From positions 124,001-188,000 of the forward strand of contig PQAL01000019.1 of assembly GCA_003105035.1 (NCBI GenBank): DNA of 64,000 bases, written 5' to 3'. The stretch comes from Anaerolineales bacterium (GTDB lineage: Bacteria; Chloroflexota; Anaerolineae; Anaerolineales; UBA4823). A model generated the notes under the pieces. The model saw only the letters and a program-made list of their open reading frames with translations. It ran no database searches and was not told the origin of the DNA. Below are positions 17,772-28,404 of the stretch, one piece after another; the stretch's first letter is position 1, and each line of letters begins with the position of its first letter. The translations under genes and the position numbers were made by a program.

Positions 17772-18893
17772 GCTTGGGGCTGAGCTGTGAATGGAGAATA
17801 AGCTCACCACCCATGTATAGAGCATCCCAGCGAGGGTAACCAACCAGGCTGCCAGGGCAACGTAGAAAAAATAGTGTGGAATCGCAGATAAAAACTGCAG
17901 GCCCAGAGCCTTCGCTAATTGATAGCTACACACCGTGTACATCCCGAGGGGAAACACCATGCTCCAGTACTGCGGGTCATAGCGTAAAGGGTAATGCTGT
18001 AGGAGATGCCGCCAGATACCCAGGAGCACGAGCATGGGAACCCACCAGGTGGCAGTAGCCCAAAACATGCTGGTGATGCCCTTCAGGAAAGGCAGTAGCT
18101 CAGCTAAAAAGTCCCATTGGCCAGCATTTAAGATCAGCAATGCGCCGGCCAGGGTGGATATGGCAGCTGCCCCCATGCTGATCCAATACGACGGGGTAAG
18201 CTGGTAAGGCGTGAGCCTGGAGAATAACAGGCGGGATAAGATCAGCGTGATGATCAGGATATAGAGCATCCCACCCAACAGGTACATTGCCAGAGTAAAA
18301 AACAATAATGGTTGCTGAAGACCAGCTGCATTTCCGGCCAGGAGCGTTCCCAAGACCGAGACGGATTGAGTTGCCACCACGGCTACCAGCCAGGTGCCGT
18401 TGATCCCCATCTCCATGGGCGGCTTATCGGCTTTCACCATCATGCTCACCAGGATCAGATTAATGAAGATCAACCACAGAACAAGCCCGACTCCCCACAA
18501 GATGCCTGCAACGATGATTTCGCCCGAAAGCAAAACAAACTGGCTGCCAAGCACGCACGTGCCCGCCACCAGGGTGAAAAATCCTGCCGCACGCAAGTTA
18601 TCCTGAATATCAGCAGTGATGTAGCTAAAGAAAAAGACCAGGCGTGCCAGGAAAAATATCCACAAAAGGAAATAAAAACCGATATTGATGGTGAACAACA
18701 CGCGTGCCACCCATTCCAACCCAAACAGATGGGCAGCGATAGATACGATTCCGGTAGCCATCACCAGCGAAAAGTACCCCGGCAGCAGGTCTCTGACCCC
18801 GTTTTTAAGAGAATTGGCTGGGCTTGAATCCACTCTCAGGTGCCTTTGTTTGCTAAGCGTCGGTTCCAAATGAACACCTGGATGTGCCGCCAC
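17760..18893 (-). CDS. TDT-family (TehA/Mae1/SLAC1-like) membrane transporter
   Basis: Up to 377 residues with about ten transmembrane helices. It opens with [20 protein letters not shown], a typical start of the tellurite-resistance/dicarboxylate transporter family, whose members move C4-dicarboxylates or anions. The annotated GTG at 18893 overlaps narI by 58 bp. GTG 18833, just after the narI stop, is an alternative that avoids most of the overlap. It is the last gene on the nar strand and may be cotranscribed. A role in nitrate or nitrite movement is only a guess from position. Confidence 0.85.
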   Translation of the reverse strand: MAAHPGVHLEPTLSKQRHLRVDSSPANSLKNGVRDLLPGYFSLVMATGIVSIAAHLFGLEWVARVLFTINIGFYFLLWIFFLARLVFFFSYITADIQDNLRAAGFFTLVAGTCVLGSQFVLLSGEIIVAGILWGVGLVLWLIFINLILVSMMVKADKPPMEMGINGTWLVAVVATQSVSVLGTLLAGNAAGLQQPLLFFTLAMYLLGGMLYILIITLILSRLLFSRLTPYQLTPSYWISMGAAAISTLAGALLILNAGQWDFLAELLPFLKGITSMFWATATWWVPMLVLLGIWRHLLQHYPLRYDPQYWSMVFPLGMYTVCSYQLAKALGLQFLSAIPHYFFYVALAAWLVTLAGMLYTWVVSLFSIHSSAPSSGT

Positions 18894-19519
18894 AGGTAGG
18901 TGATAGGGAAGCTCATCATATGTACCAGACGGGTGAAAGGAAACAAGGCAATCAGCAGCGTGGCATTGAGAAAATGCAGCTTGGGGATGAGTGGCAACGG
19001 AGCGATATTAAGCGTCTGGGGTTGGAATTTAGCCAATGACCCCACCCATACCGAAACAGTCTCCAGGAACCAGACCGCACCCCAGCGGTAGAACAAGGAG
19101 ACCCACAAGCCCAGGAAAATCTGATTAAGTAACAGGAGCAGGACGATCCAATCAAGGGGTGTGGTCAGCAGGCGCAATTTGGAGTGGGATAGCCTGCGGA
19201 TGATCAGGATGAGGATCCCCAGCAAGGCCAAAAATGCCATGAATTTCCCGATCAGCTCGGCGATATACAATCGGTCGGCCTGGCTGTGAATCTGATGCAT
19301 GATGGATGGGATGGTAAAGCCCGCCAGGTGGATGATCAGGATGGGCACCACGCCGTAATGCCATGGGACCGCACCCCAAAACAACACCTTACTCTCCACC
19401 AACTGTGAAGACAGGCTGGAATAACTGTACCGGTTATAGAAGTAGCGAGCCAGGCCAACCACCACGGTCAATAGCACGGCGACATACGGAAAGACGATAA
19501 AAAGGAGTGTATTAAGCAT
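18836..19519 (-). CDS. narI: Respiratory nitrate reductase gamma subunit
   Basis: 227 residues, the usual NarI length. I use ATG 19519 rather than the upstream frame start at 19576: it gives an 8-bp overlap with the narJ stop, has GGAG upstream, and starts directly with the first membrane helix ([15 protein letters not shown]). There are five predicted transmembrane helices. Family knowledge: NarI binds two b hemes through His residues and passes quinol electrons to NarH. His residues are present in the helical segments (for example [16 protein letters not shown] and [10 protein letters not shown]). Confidence 0.93.
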   Translation of the reverse strand: MLNTLLFIVFPYVAVLLTVVVGLARYFYNRYSYSSLSSQLVESKVLFWGAVPWHYGVVPILIIHLAGFTIPSIMHQIHSQADRLYIAELIGKFMAFLALLGILILIIRRLSHSKLRLLTTPLDWIVLLLLLNQIFLGLWVSLFYRWGAVWFLETVSVWVGSLAKFQPQTLNIAPLPLIPKLHFLNATLLIALFPFTRLVHMMSFPITYLWRHIQVFIWNRRLANKGT

Positions 19520-20090
19520 GGGCAACGTCTCCTGTTTCGGAACCAACCACAGATTGTGATGGGGTGTCAAACGCATGGCTCAGCACATCCAGGACTACCT
19601 GGAGTACATCGCTGTATGGATTTTCTTCATGTGCCGCCAGCTCACCTGTCATCCTGGTCAAGGCGGGAATCAGCCCTTCAACGACCAAGGTCTGGCTGAA
19701 TTCATCTCCAGTGCCAAGCGCCAGGAAATGCAGGATCACGGTTACATGGTCAGGCAGCTCCGTACCGGAAGAAAACTGCCTGGTGTGATATTCGTGGTTC
19801 AAGCAAGCCATAAACCGGCTGCGCTTGAAGCTCTCACCAAATAACTGATGCCCAACATACGGGCAACTCACGCCTTGCAGATCAAAGGTATGGGTATACA
19901 GCTCTTCTACCGCAGCGAGCGAATGGGAATTCACATAATCGTAGAATACTGTGAGCCATCCTTCTCTTTGAGGGAAGCGATCACATAGTAATGAAGCAGC
20001 CTGCTCCACCTGTATACACAGCGATGAGGTTGGATGCTCCAGCAAACTGGCGAACAGGCTATATAGTTGTCCGTGCGTGTCCGGCAACAT
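19512..20090 (-). CDS. narJ: Nitrate reductase assembly chaperone (delta subunit)
   Basis: 192 residues of TorD/DmsD-type all-alpha fold. It is the cytosolic chaperone that inserts the molybdenum cofactor into NarG and is not part of the final enzyme. Recognised by position between narH and narI and by the segment EELYTHTFDLQGVSCPYVGHQLFGE. It begins 3 bp after the narH stop and overlaps narI by 8 bp, consistent with translational coupling. Confidence 0.92.
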   Translation of the reverse strand: MLPDTHGQLYSLFASLLEHPTSSLCIQVEQAASLLCDRFPQREGWLTVFYDYVNSHSLAAVEELYTHTFDLQGVSCPYVGHQLFGESFKRSRFMACLNHEYHTRQFSSGTELPDHVTVILHFLALGTGDEFSQTLVVEGLIPALTRMTGELAAHEENPYSDVLQVVLDVLSHAFDTPSQSVVGSETGDVAHA

Positions 20091-20093
20091 CGC

Positions 20094-21596
20094 TCAGGGT
20101 CCTCTGTGGGGGTGGCGCTTGAAACCAAAACCGGTTTCCTTCTTCTTGATATCGGTGCTCGTGATGGATTCATCCGCCATTTCGCGTGCCATGGGCGGAA
20201 TGACAAAATGGTCGTAATACGTAGATTGGGTCGTTAGGTGGTAAATCTCCTCGACCTGCCCTTCAGATAGCTGTGCCTCTGCCATAACAGCACTCACCTG
20301 GGTGGGATCAGCATCGCCAACAGCCTGGAGGCGCTTCACTAGCCGGACCGCCAACAAACGCCTGTATACCGCTTCGACGGGTTCCACCTGCCCGGCGCTA
20401 AATAGCCCAGCCATATACTGCATGGGTAGGCGGGCATGTTCCAGAGTTCCGAAAAAGTCATCCGCCAGGCGTTGGGTTCCGCCTGGTTGGGTAGCGGAAA
20501 CAACCGGCAGGAGGGGAGGTACATAGAACAGCATCGGCAGGGTGCGGAACTCGGGGTGTAAAGGCAATGCCAATCTCCACTCCTTCACATATTTATAGAC
20601 GGGGGACTTCTGTGCGATCGCCAGCACACCATCCGGGATGCCATTCTTCCTTGCTGCTTCAATCACCTGAGGGTCCGCCGGGTTGAGGATCATCTCCAGC
20701 TGCCGCTCAACAAGAACTACATCTTCCGCTTTTGCTGCTTCTTCGATGCGGTCAGCATCATAGAGTAGCACACCCAGGTAGCGGATGCGCCCCACGCAAA
20801 CATGGAAACAAGCCGGGGCTTGCCCGGTCTCCTGGCGTGGGTAACACAGGATGCATTTCTCTGATTTTCCGGTCGACCAGTTGTAATAGACTTTTTTATA
20901 GGGGCATCCGGAGATACACATCCGCCAGGCTCGGCACTTTTCCTGGCTGACGAGCACGATCCCATCCTCGCCACGTTTATAGATCGCCCCTGCCGGGCAG
21001 GCTGCCAGGCAGCCAGGGTTCAGGCAGTGGTTGCAGATGCGCGGGATATAGAAGTAGACCTGTTTTTCGATGGTTAAAAGCTGTTGCTGCTCCACCTCGC
21101 TCAGGCGGGTCACCTGCGGGTCGTTGGCAGCATAGACCTGGGAACCGCCGTAGTCATCATCCCAGTTCGGTCCAGATTCGATCTCCATGGGCCGTCCATC
21201 GATCTGAGAAATGACCCTGGCAACCGGCTGGTCATCACCCTGAGGAGCGGTGAACAGGTCATTGTAGCGGTAGGTCCAGGGCTCGTAGTAATCATCCAGT
21301 TGGGGCATGGAGGGGTTATAGAAAATCTCACCCAGCTCCCTCAGCCGGTTCTGCAGACGCAGCCCTAAACGGCGCGATTTGCCCTTGGCCTTGACCTCCC
21401 ATCCACCGTGATATTTACCCTGATCTTCCCATAGGGTGGGGTAACCCGTGCCAGGTTTCGTCTCCACGTTGTTCCACCACATATATTCCACACCGCGCCG
21501 GTCGGTCCAGATGTTCTTACAAGCCACGCTGCAGGTGTGGCAGCCGATGCATTTATCGAGGTGGAAGACCATTGATATCTGTGAGCGTATGTCCAT
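20094..21596 (-). CDS. narH: Respiratory nitrate reductase beta subunit
   Basis: 500 residues. Ferredoxin-like iron-sulfur protein with the four NarH Cys clusters: Cys16/19/22/26 (CIGCHTCSVACK), then CNHCLNPGCLAACP, CRAWRMCISGCP, where Trp replaces a Cys as is typical for the [3Fe-4S] site, and CILCYPRQETGQAPACFHVC. It relays electrons from NarI hemes to NarG. The start ATG lies 9 bp after the narG stop. Length and motifs match the family throughout. Confidence 0.97.
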   Translation of the reverse strand: MDIRSQISMVFHLDKCIGCHTCSVACKNIWTDRRGVEYMWWNNVETKPGTGYPTLWEDQGKYHGGWEVKAKGKSRRLGLRLQNRLRELGEIFYNPSMPQLDDYYEPWTYRYNDLFTAPQGDDQPVARVISQIDGRPMEIESGPNWDDDYGGSQVYAANDPQVTRLSEVEQQQLLTIEKQVYFYIPRICNHCLNPGCLAACPAGAIYKRGEDGIVLVSQEKCRAWRMCISGCPYKKVYYNWSTGKSEKCILCYPRQETGQAPACFHVCVGRIRYLGVLLYDADRIEEAAKAEDVVLVERQLEMILNPADPQVIEAARKNGIPDGVLAIAQKSPVYKYVKEWRLALPLHPEFRTLPMLFYVPPLLPVVSATQPGGTQRLADDFFGTLEHARLPMQYMAGLFSAGQVEPVEAVYRRLLAVRLVKRLQAVGDADPTQVSAVMAEAQLSEGQVEEIYHLTTQSTYYDHFVIPPMAREMADESITSTDIKKKETGFGFKRHPHRGP

Positions 21597-21605
21597 ATAT
21601 AGCCT

Positions 21606-24600
21606 CTAATACTCCGGTTCGCCTGGCAGCTTGCGCACCAATACGTAAGTGTCGCGGTTGACCCCGGTCGGCCCCCAGTAATTGATCGCATAGGTGAATT
21701 GACCATAACCGCCCATCATCAACACGGGCTTCAAGCGGGCCCGGGTGGGGCTGTTGGTGGCTCCAGCCCGTTTGCGCCCGCGCAGGGGTGATTTTGGGAT
21801 CCCGAGTGTCCGGTCATAGGCGTGATAATGGAGACACAGGCCGGCAGGGATGCGGGCACTGACCACGGCACGGGTGACAATCACCCCGTTGTCGTTGTAG
21901 GCTTCCACCCAATCGTTATCCAGGATGCCAAGCCTGGCGGCATCCTGGTCATTCAGCCATAGCGGTTCAATGCCCCGGGATAAGGTGAGCATACGCTCAT
22001 TGTCGTAGTAGGTGGAATGGATGTGCCATTTTCCGTGGGGCGTGAGGTAATTCAGCTGCAGGCAATTGCCTTCCGGCTGACTCTTGTCCAGATCACCGAA
22101 ATCTGCCGGCCCCGGCGGAGGTTTGTAAGTAGGAAGGTTTTCGCCGAAAGCCAGATAACCTTCATGGTCGAGATAAAAATGCTGGCGGCCTGTCAGGGTG
22201 TGCCAGGGTACCAGGCGCTCCACATTCTGGCAGTATGCTGAATATGCCCGGCCGTCACTGACGATGCCGGACCAGTTGGGGCTGTTCAGCACTCGCCGGG
22301 GTTGGCTCACCAGGTCTTCAAATGTCATGCGCACGCCGCGGGTCGCCTCGGCCAGGTCCGACAGGTGTAATCCGGTCTCCTCTTCAGCGGTCTCAAATGC
22401 CCGGTAGCCCACTTCACCATTGGTCTCCGGCGCCAGGTAGAGCACAACATTGGCAGCCTCACAGGCTTCTTCCAAGGATGGAAATTTCTTGCCATCCCAT
22501 TCAACGGTCGGCTTGTTTACCAGCAAATCCTGGTATAGATCAGCGATCGACCAGCGGTGGCCATGGGCACCCATACCCTCTTTTTCGGCAAGCGGACCCA
22601 GAGAGATATAACGGTTATACAGGTTGACGTAATCACGCTCAACCGTCTTGAAGTTGGGCATGCTGATGCCTGGTTGAGGCTGGCATTCCCCCTGGCTCCA
22701 ATCCTTCACTGAGCTCTGGGCAACTTCGCCTGAGGTGTCATGCTGTAACGGCACGCACACCAGATCGGTTACCGGCTCGGGCAGGTGTACTACAGCCAGC
22801 TCACTCACCTTTTTGGCAATCGCCTTGAAGATGTCCCAATCGCTCCTCGATTCCCAGCAGGGGGGCACTGCGGCTGAGAGCGGGTGGATGAAGGAATGCA
22901 GGTCGGTGGTATTCAGGTCATCCTTTTCATACCAGGTGGCAGCCGGAAGGATGATATCCGAATAGAGGGCAGTAGTATCCATGCGGAAATTCAGGTTCAC
23001 CACCAGGTCGAGCTTGCCACGCACTTCCTGGTCATGCCAGGTAGCCTCTTCAACCTCATCACCTGCAGCCTGGTCAGCGATGACCTGGTTGTGCGTGCCC
23101 AGGTAGTGTTTAAAGAAAAATTCCTGCCCCTTGGCGCTGGAATTCAAGGCACTTCCCCTCCAGATGAACCAGAGGCGCGGCCAATTCTCAGGGGCATCCG
23201 GGTCCTGCACGGAGAAGTTGAACTTTTTAGATGTGAGCTGATCCACTACCCACTGGCGCACCTGCGATTCTGTTTCAGCACCAGCTTGCCTGGCCTGGTG
23301 TACCAACTCAAGCGGACTAAGGTTGAATTGCGGGTAGAATGGCAGCCACCCCATCCTCACCGCCTGCACCTGGGTATCCATGGTGTGCTGGTGGGTTAAG
23401 CCCTGTGCCCAACGCCCATCAGCAGGGCGTGTAACCGGTTCAGGCAGGCTATACGCATGCTCATAGCGCCATTGATCAGTGTGGACATAATGGAACGATG
23501 GTGCATTTTGCTGGCGGGGTGGCTTGAGCCAGTCGAGCGCAAAAGCGATGGTTGACCACGAAGATAATGGAGCGATCTTTTCCTGGCCGACATAATGGTT
23601 GAGCCCACCGCCGTTGCGCCCGATACAGCCGGTCAGCATCAACGTGGCGATCCCCGCCCGGTAGATCAGGTTGTTGTGGTACCAGTGATTAACGCCCGAC
23701 CCGATGATGATGGTGCACTTCCCTTGGGTTTGGACTGCGGTGGAGGCCCACTCGCGAGCGAATTGGATCACCGTCTGGCGGTCTACGCCTGTGAAACGCT
23801 CCTGCCAGGCGGGCGTATAGGCGCTTTCATCATCGTAGCTCGCCGGATAATCGCCTCCCAATCCGCGCCCCACACCGAACTGCCCCATGAGCAGGTCGTA
23901 GATGGTGGCCACCGGTAAGCGCCCATCGCGGGTATCAACCATTCGTACAGGGATTTCACGGCGCACCGCTTTATCCATACCGAAATCTGAGAAGGCTACT
24001 CGCAGGAGATTGTCGTGCTGTTCAAAAAAGGTCAGCTGGGGGGCGATCTCCGATCCATCCAACCCATCTTTAAGCTCAAGGTTCCATTGGCCCTTTTGCT
24101 TCTGCCAGCGGAAGCCTACCGAACCTTGCGGGGTACGCCAGGAATTGCTCAGGCTATCCCACACAGGGAACTTCCAATCAGCTAATTCCTCATCCTGCTT
24201 GCCTTCCAGCTGGCTGAGGCGCAGTAATCTCCCTGGTACATAATCCTCCCCCGCCTTGTCCAATACCACCAGGAAGGGTGCATCGGTATAGCGTTTAAGG
24301 TAGTCCAAAAAGTAGGCGGTGGGTTTTTCGTAATGGTATTCATTGAGGATGACATGATTCACCGCCATCCAGAAGGCCGCATCCTGCCCGGCATGCACCG
24401 GCACCCACCAATCAGCATACTTCGCTACCTGGCTGAAATCGGGAGAGAAAACAACCAGCTTTGTGCCGTTATGGCGTGCTTCTACCACATAATGCACATC
24501 GGGTGTGCGGGTCATGCTCAGGTTTGAGCCAACCGTGGCGATGTACTTGGCGTTGTACCAATCGGCTGCCTCTGCCACATCAGTCTGCTCTCCAAACACC

Positions 24601-25238
24601 TCAGGCGAAGCGGGAGGCAGGTCAGAATACCAGTCATAAAAGCTCAGGCTCACCCCCCCGAGCAGCTGCAGGAAGCGATTGCCCGACGCATGGCTGAGCA
24701 TCGACATGGCTGGGATGGGTGAAAAACCCACCACCCGGTCAGGACCATATTTCTTTATCGTGTAGATCGTCGATGCGGCTATGATTTCCAGCACTTCATC
24801 CCAGCTGGCACGACGAAAGCCGCCTTTCCCGCGGGCTTCCTGGTATGACCTGTGCCCGGTTTCATCTTCAACCAGCATTGTCCATGCTTCAACAGGGTCG
24901 TCTGATCGCTGGCGCACTGCCCGCCATAAATCCATTAATACCCCACGCAGATAAGGATACTTCACGCGCAGCGGCGAATACATATACCACGAAAAACTGA
25001 TACCACGCTGGCAACCACGTGGCTCGTATGGGGGAATTTCTCCAGCCAGCTCTGGGTAGTCGGTAGCCTGCAGCTCCCAGGTTACGATGCCGTCTTTAAC
25101 GTACACCATCCATGAGCAGCCACCGGTGCAGTTGACCCCGTGCGTGCTGCGGACCATTCGGTCATATTGCCAGCGGTTGCGGTAGAACTCCTCCCACTGG
25201 CGTTGTTGCGGACTGTATATATCCTGGATCCAGCTCAC
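21606..25238 (-). CDS. narG: Respiratory nitrate reductase alpha (molybdopterin catalytic) subunit
   Basis: 1210 residues. The N-terminal His-Cys3 iron-sulfur site is His33, Cys37, Cys41 and Cys76 ([12 protein letters not shown] and EPRGCQRG), diagnostic of NarG. The start resembles the E. coli NarG N-terminus ([15 protein letters not shown]), and no twin-arginine signal is seen, suggesting the cytosol-facing form. Reaction: nitrate plus two electrons to nitrite, using a bis-MGD molybdenum cofactor. The downstream order narH, narJ, narI is canonical. Confidence 0.97.
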   Translation of the reverse strand: MSWIQDIYSPQQRQWEEFYRNRWQYDRMVRSTHGVNCTGGCSWMVYVKDGIVTWELQATDYPELAGEIPPYEPRGCQRGISFSWYMYSPLRVKYPYLRGVLMDLWRAVRQRSDDPVEAWTMLVEDETGHRSYQEARGKGGFRRASWDEVLEIIAASTIYTIKKYGPDRVVGFSPIPAMSMLSHASGNRFLQLLGGVSLSFYDWYSDLPPASPEVFGEQTDVAEAADWYNAKYIATVGSNLSMTRTPDVHYVVEARHNGTKLVVFSPDFSQVAKYADWWVPVHAGQDAAFWMAVNHVILNEYHYEKPTAYFLDYLKRYTDAPFLVVLDKAGEDYVPGRLLRLSQLEGKQDEELADWKFPVWDSLSNSWRTPQGSVGFRWQKQKGQWNLELKDGLDGSEIAPQLTFFEQHDNLLRVAFSDFGMDKAVRREIPVRMVDTRDGRLPVATIYDLLMGQFGVGRGLGGDYPASYDDESAYTPAWQERFTGVDRQTVIQFAREWASTAVQTQGKCTIIIGSGVNHWYHNNLIYRAGIATLMLTGCIGRNGGGLNHYVGQEKIAPLSSWSTIAFALDWLKPPRQQNAPSFHYVHTDQWRYEHAYSLPEPVTRPADGRWAQGLTHQHTMDTQVQAVRMGWLPFYPQFNLSPLELVHQARQAGAETESQVRQWVVDQLTSKKFNFSVQDPDAPENWPRLWFIWRGSALNSSAKGQEFFFKHYLGTHNQVIADQAAGDEVEEATWHDQEVRGKLDLVVNLNFRMDTTALYSDIILPAATWYEKDDLNTTDLHSFIHPLSAAVPPCWESRSDWDIFKAIAKKVSELAVVHLPEPVTDLVCVPLQHDTSGEVAQSSVKDWSQGECQPQPGISMPNFKTVERDYVNLYNRYISLGPLAEKEGMGAHGHRWSIADLYQDLLVNKPTVEWDGKKFPSLEEACEAANVVLYLAPETNGEVGYRAFETAEEETGLHLSDLAEATRGVRMTFEDLVSQPRRVLNSPNWSGIVSDGRAYSAYCQNVERLVPWHTLTGRQHFYLDHEGYLAFGENLPTYKPPPGPADFGDLDKSQPEGNCLQLNYLTPHGKWHIHSTYYDNERMLTLSRGIEPLWLNDQDAARLGILDNDWVEAYNDNGVIVTRAVVSARIPAGLCLHYHAYDRTLGIPKSPLRGRKRAGATNSPTRARLKPVLMMGGYGQFTYAINYWGPTGVNRDTYVLVRKLPGEPEY

Positions 25239-25288
25239 ATCGACCTCCTCCTAATAAAAATCACCGCCTAACCGCCTGACCCATCAAC

Positions 25289-26149
25289 CTATTTTTTCTC
25301 CCGATAATTATTTAATAGCTCCTTGCGAACACCCTGCAGACGATTACGCCATATGAATGCAAAAGCGATCAAACTGGCTCCAAACCCAACCAGGGAGATA
25401 AGGATGATCCATGGTTCTTTATTCACAACAGGCTTGCCTGCTGATTCTTTCAAGAAAGCCCGGATATCCGCCCGCTCGCTGATGGTAAGTGTATGGTTGG
25501 AAAAGATAAGGCGCATGGTCGGGAATGGCAGGTTGGATAAAATTTCTTCCAATCCAGCATCACCATACTTGGTGAATGCCTCAGTCAGGTCAGGGCCAAG
25601 CGTTCCCCCACCCAGGATCCCGGTATCGTCGTTATTGTGGCACCCGATGCAAAATGGAGCGCCATTTTTCAGGTGGATATCGCCTAAAAATAAAGCCCGT
25701 CCATTGTTCGGGTCACCAGCTGGGAGGACTTGCGCTGAAGTGCCAACCGGTGATGCCATCACCAGCCCGGATTCGGCTTTCAAGTAGTCTAGGACTGCCA
25801 GGATCTGGTCGGTAGTGAGCCCCATGTTGGGCATAACGACGAAATTAAATTGCTGCAAAAGCTGGTTGGCTCTCGTATCACCCGAGGTGATCATCTGGTC
25901 GGGATTGCTGATGAAATCGATCAGCCATTTCTGGCTTTGCTGGTCAGTCACCCCTATTAAGTCTGGGCCAACCAGGTTTCCCCTTCCGATCGTATGGCAG
26001 CTGCTGCAATTGGCAGCAAATATCTCCTGGCCGTCCAGGTTGATCTGGGAAGAAGAGGCGCATGCGGCCATCACCCCAATACCAAATAATAAGAAGACCA
26101 GAGGGATGTAAATTACCCCAGCGTGAGAACCGTGTATCCTTGCGATCAT
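25289..26149 (-). CDS. Diheme cytochrome c lipoprotein heading the nar operon
   Basis: 286 residues. Signal sequence with lipobox-like GVMAAC (Cys30). Two class-I cytochrome c domains carry heme motifs Cys48-Ser-Ser-Cys51-His52 and Cys167-Ile-Gly-Cys170-His171. Met106 (VVMPNMG) is a likely axial ligand. A C-terminal membrane helix is at about 248-270, followed by basic residues. It precedes narG by 50 bp on the same strand. NarC-type cytochromes in this position are known from Thermus-like nitrate reductase operons and mediate electron transfer; that role here is inference. Confidence 0.88.
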   Translation of the reverse strand: MIARIHGSHAGVIYIPLVFLLFGIGVMAACASSSQINLDGQEIFAANCSSCHTIGRGNLVGPDLIGVTDQQSQKWLIDFISNPDQMITSGDTRANQLLQQFNFVVMPNMGLTTDQILAVLDYLKAESGLVMASPVGTSAQVLPAGDPNNGRALFLGDIHLKNGAPFCIGCHNNDDTGILGGGTLGPDLTEAFTKYGDAGLEEILSNLPFPTMRLIFSNHTLTISERADIRAFLKESAGKPVVNKEPWIILISLVGFGASLIAFAFIWRNRLQGVRKELLNNYREKK

Positions 26150-26493
26150 TAATCCCTCCTCCCCCCAGGTATCATCATTGATCTATCAGGAATTGATTAA
26201 AACCGGTCGATCACGAATATCTGTTGGTCACTATCAACGCAACCTGCGGTGGTGATTTTCTCTACAAAAATATCCTTTATACCCACCCAGGGAGTGCGTT
26301 GGTTACCAGGCTATCAACTTGCCATCTCTATTGTGCCGTATAAATCACTTAATCTATTATAAATCAGATTAATAATGGATAAATTTTCTATGCCTCAGCT
26401 GTGCCCCTGACACAAAGTGGTAATGTCTTGCTTAAAAATCCTTCCATGCGGTAGTGCTAACCCATTTCTCATGGTAGTCGAAAGTTATCTTAT
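26150..26493. other. Divergent intergenic region between nar operon and cupin gene
   Basis: About 345 bp with no gene. On the minus strand TATAAT occurs within ATTTATAATAG near 26355-26363 and could be the nar -10, but I see no good -35. Single ATCAA half sites exist, yet no full TTGAT-N4-ATCAA FNR palindrome was found. Confidence 0.4.
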
Positions 26494-26501
26494 GCTATAC
26501 T
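26494..26501 (+). promoter_or_regulatory. Possible extended -10 promoter of the cupin gene
   Basis: TGCTATACT near 26493-26501 is an extended -10 element located about 38 bp before the gene. No -35 consensus is present. Confidence 0.4.
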
Positions 26502-26538
26502 AGTCGAGAATACATAAAAAAAATTGAGGAGGATAATT

Positions 26539-26928
26539 ATGACTGGTTTTGTTGGCGATATCGAAAAACTAACTGAGAAGAACAAATACTTCCGGCAGGT
26601 ACTCTACACCGGGAAATTCGCCCAGCTGGTAGTCATGTGCCTGCAGCCGGGAGAAGAGATTGGTAACGAAGTGCACCACACGGTTGACCAATTCTTCCGC
26701 ATTGAGGAAGGCGAGGCCAAGTTCGTCTTCAGCGGCAGCGAGGAACACGTGGTTCACGAGGGGGATGCTGTTATCGTCCCAGCCGGCACATTCCACAATG
26801 TAATCAACACCTCATCCAAGGAATCACTGCAGCTGTACACTATCTACTCGCCGCCCAACCATCCCGATGGAACAGTTCACAAGACCAAAGCGGAGGCAGA
26901 AGCTGCTGAAGCTGCCCATCATCATTAA
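26539..26928 (+). CDS. Small cupin-domain protein
   Basis: 129 residues. ATG 26539 has GAGGAGG six bases upstream; an in-frame TTG at 26524 precedes the SD and is rejected. Single cupin barrel: GEEIGNEVHHTVDQFFRIEEGEA gives the metal-binding His, His and Glu of motif 1, and HEGDAVIVPAGTFHNV gives the His of motif 2. The C-terminus ends in three His. Such stand-alone cupins are often isomerases, dioxygenases or regulators. No substrate can be named. It is a single-gene unit with its own terminator. Confidence 0.88.
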   Translation: MTGFVGDIEKLTEKNKYFRQVLYTGKFAQLVVMCLQPGEEIGNEVHHTVDQFFRIEEGEAKFVFSGSEEHVVHEGDAVIVPAGTFHNVINTSSKESLQLYTIYSPPNHPDGTVHKTKAEAEAAEAAHHH

Positions 26929-26952
26929 CATCCTAAATCTTTGAGTCATTGA

Positions 26953-26991
26953 CCTCCTGCAGAGTCATTGACTGCAGGAGGTTCTTTTCTT
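26953..26991 (+). terminator. Intrinsic terminator after the cupin gene
   Basis: CCTCCTGCAG (26953-26962) pairs with CTGCAGGAGG (26972-26981), then TTCTTTTCTTT. Confidence 0.88.
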
Positions 26992-27018
26992 TACGGATAT
27001 ATACTGTCTGAGGGCCAA

Positions 27019-28404
27019 ATGAAACGAGCTTATCTTGCCATAATTTTTCTGGTCATTGCCTCACTGGCCTGCGTTTTTACCAGTAATGTCACTCAGGAAC
27101 CAGTCAGCCTGCCCACTACCGTTCCTGCTGGCACATTGCCGCCAACCCAGGTGAAGACCCCCCGCCCCACCTCTGAAGAACCAACCAAGACGCCCTACCC
27201 CACCTCCCAGCTGGATGCCAGCCTGGAGAATGAGATCAACCTGATCCAGACTCAGGTGGTGGAAGAGCGTGGCCTTCAGCCGAAATATCCAGTACCGGTT
27301 GTGCTTCTTTCGCCGGCTGAGCTGCGTCAAAATGTGGTCAATGATTATGAAATGGACTACTCCGACGATGAAGCAGCTGACGATGTGCTTGAGCTCTCGA
27401 CCATCGGCCTGCTAGAGCCAGGCTTCGACCTGCGTACATTGATGGTTAACCTGTTGAGTGAGCAGATTGCCGGGTATTATGATAATGAGACCAAGGAGAT
27501 GTTTGTAGTCCAGGGACAAGGTTTTGAAGGACCAGAGCGTTTCACCTATTCCCATGAGTACACGCATGTCTTGCAAGACCAGAACTACGATATCCAGAAC
27601 GGCCTTGATTATAATGATGATGCCTGTGAAGCCGACACCGAACGCTGTGCTGGCATCCAGGCATTGCTTGAAGGCGATGCCACCCTGTCACAGACCATCT
27701 GGTACCAATATTACGCCACCGATCAAGATAAACAACAGATCGAGTCATTCTACAGCACGTTTAAAAGCCCGGTCTACGATAATGCGCCTGCTTTCCTCAA
27801 GGATGATTTCGGTTTTCCTTACGACCAGGGGGCTGCATTTGTCCAGGAGGTGTTCACCAATGGTGGCTGGTCAGCAGTCGATGCGGTCTATAAAGACCCA
27901 CCCATATCAACCGAGCAGATCCTGCACCCTAATCACTACCCAGCCGATAAACCCATCCCAGTTGATTTGCCAGACCTGACGACTGTGCCTGGCGAAGGCT
28001 GGCGAGAAGTCTCACGCAACCAGATGGGCGAGTGGTACACCTATCTCATCCTGGCACGCGGTGCTAACACAGCTGCCCGCCTGGATGACTCCACTGCTAA
28101 AGATGCAACGGCGGGCTGGGGCGGCGACGAATACGTGCTACTGCACAATGATGCTACCGGTGAGACCGCCTTCGTGATGAAAACTGTATGGGATACGAAT
28201 AAGGATGCTGCGCAATTCGCATCGGCATTCAGCACTTATGCCAACACTCGCTTTGGAGTCCCGGCGGCTACCCAGGGGGATACCACCACTTGGAGCTATT
28301 CAGGGGGGTATACCAGCCTGTACCACTTGGGAGATACCACCCTGTGGATCACTGCCCCCGATTCCACAACGGCACAATCGCTAACTACTGCAGTCTTTCC
28401 CTAG
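27019..28404 (+). CDS. Lipoprotein zinc metallopeptidase (HEYTH)
   Basis: 461 residues from ATG 27019 (AGGG upstream; the longer frame begins inside the preceding terminator and is rejected). Lipoprotein signal with Cys18 in IASLAC, followed by a Pro-Thr-rich linker (about 25-65). The zinc-binding motif is His179-Glu180-Tyr-Thr-His183 in YSHEYTHVLQDQ, with a downstream Glu in ALLEGDATL as a candidate third ligand (gluzincin-like pattern). The remainder is an unassigned C-terminal domain. It probably sits on the outer face of the membrane. Its 3' end overlaps the opposite gene by 4 bp. Substrate unknown. Confidence 0.8.
   Translation: MKRAYLAIIFLVIASLACVFTSNVTQEPVSLPTTVPAGTLPPTQVKTPRPTSEEPTKTPYPTSQLDASLENEINLIQTQVVEERGLQPKYPVPVVLLSPAELRQNVVNDYEMDYSDDEAADDVLELSTIGLLEPGFDLRTLMVNLLSEQIAGYYDNETKEMFVVQGQGFEGPERFTYSHEYTHVLQDQNYDIQNGLDYNDDACEADTERCAGIQALLEGDATLSQTIWYQYYATDQDKQQIESFYSTFKSPVYDNAPAFLKDDFGFPYDQGAAFVQEVFTNGGWSAVDAVYKDPPISTEQILHPNHYPADKPIPVDLPDLTTVPGEGWREVSRNQMGEWYTYLILARGANTAARLDDSTAKDATAGWGGDEYVLLHNDATGETAFVMKTVWDTNKDAAQFASAFSTYANTRFGVPAATQGDTTTWSYSGGYTSLYHLGDTTLWITAPDSTTAQSLTTAVFP

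Noticed and set aside
23595-23918. Plus-strand ORFs of 100-170 codons opposite narG and narH
   Set aside because: They mirror the coding bias of the nar genes and lack SD sites and recognisable domains.
26150-26493. FNR-type operator for the nar operon
   Set aside because: Only single ATCAA or TTGAT half sites with wrong spacing were found.
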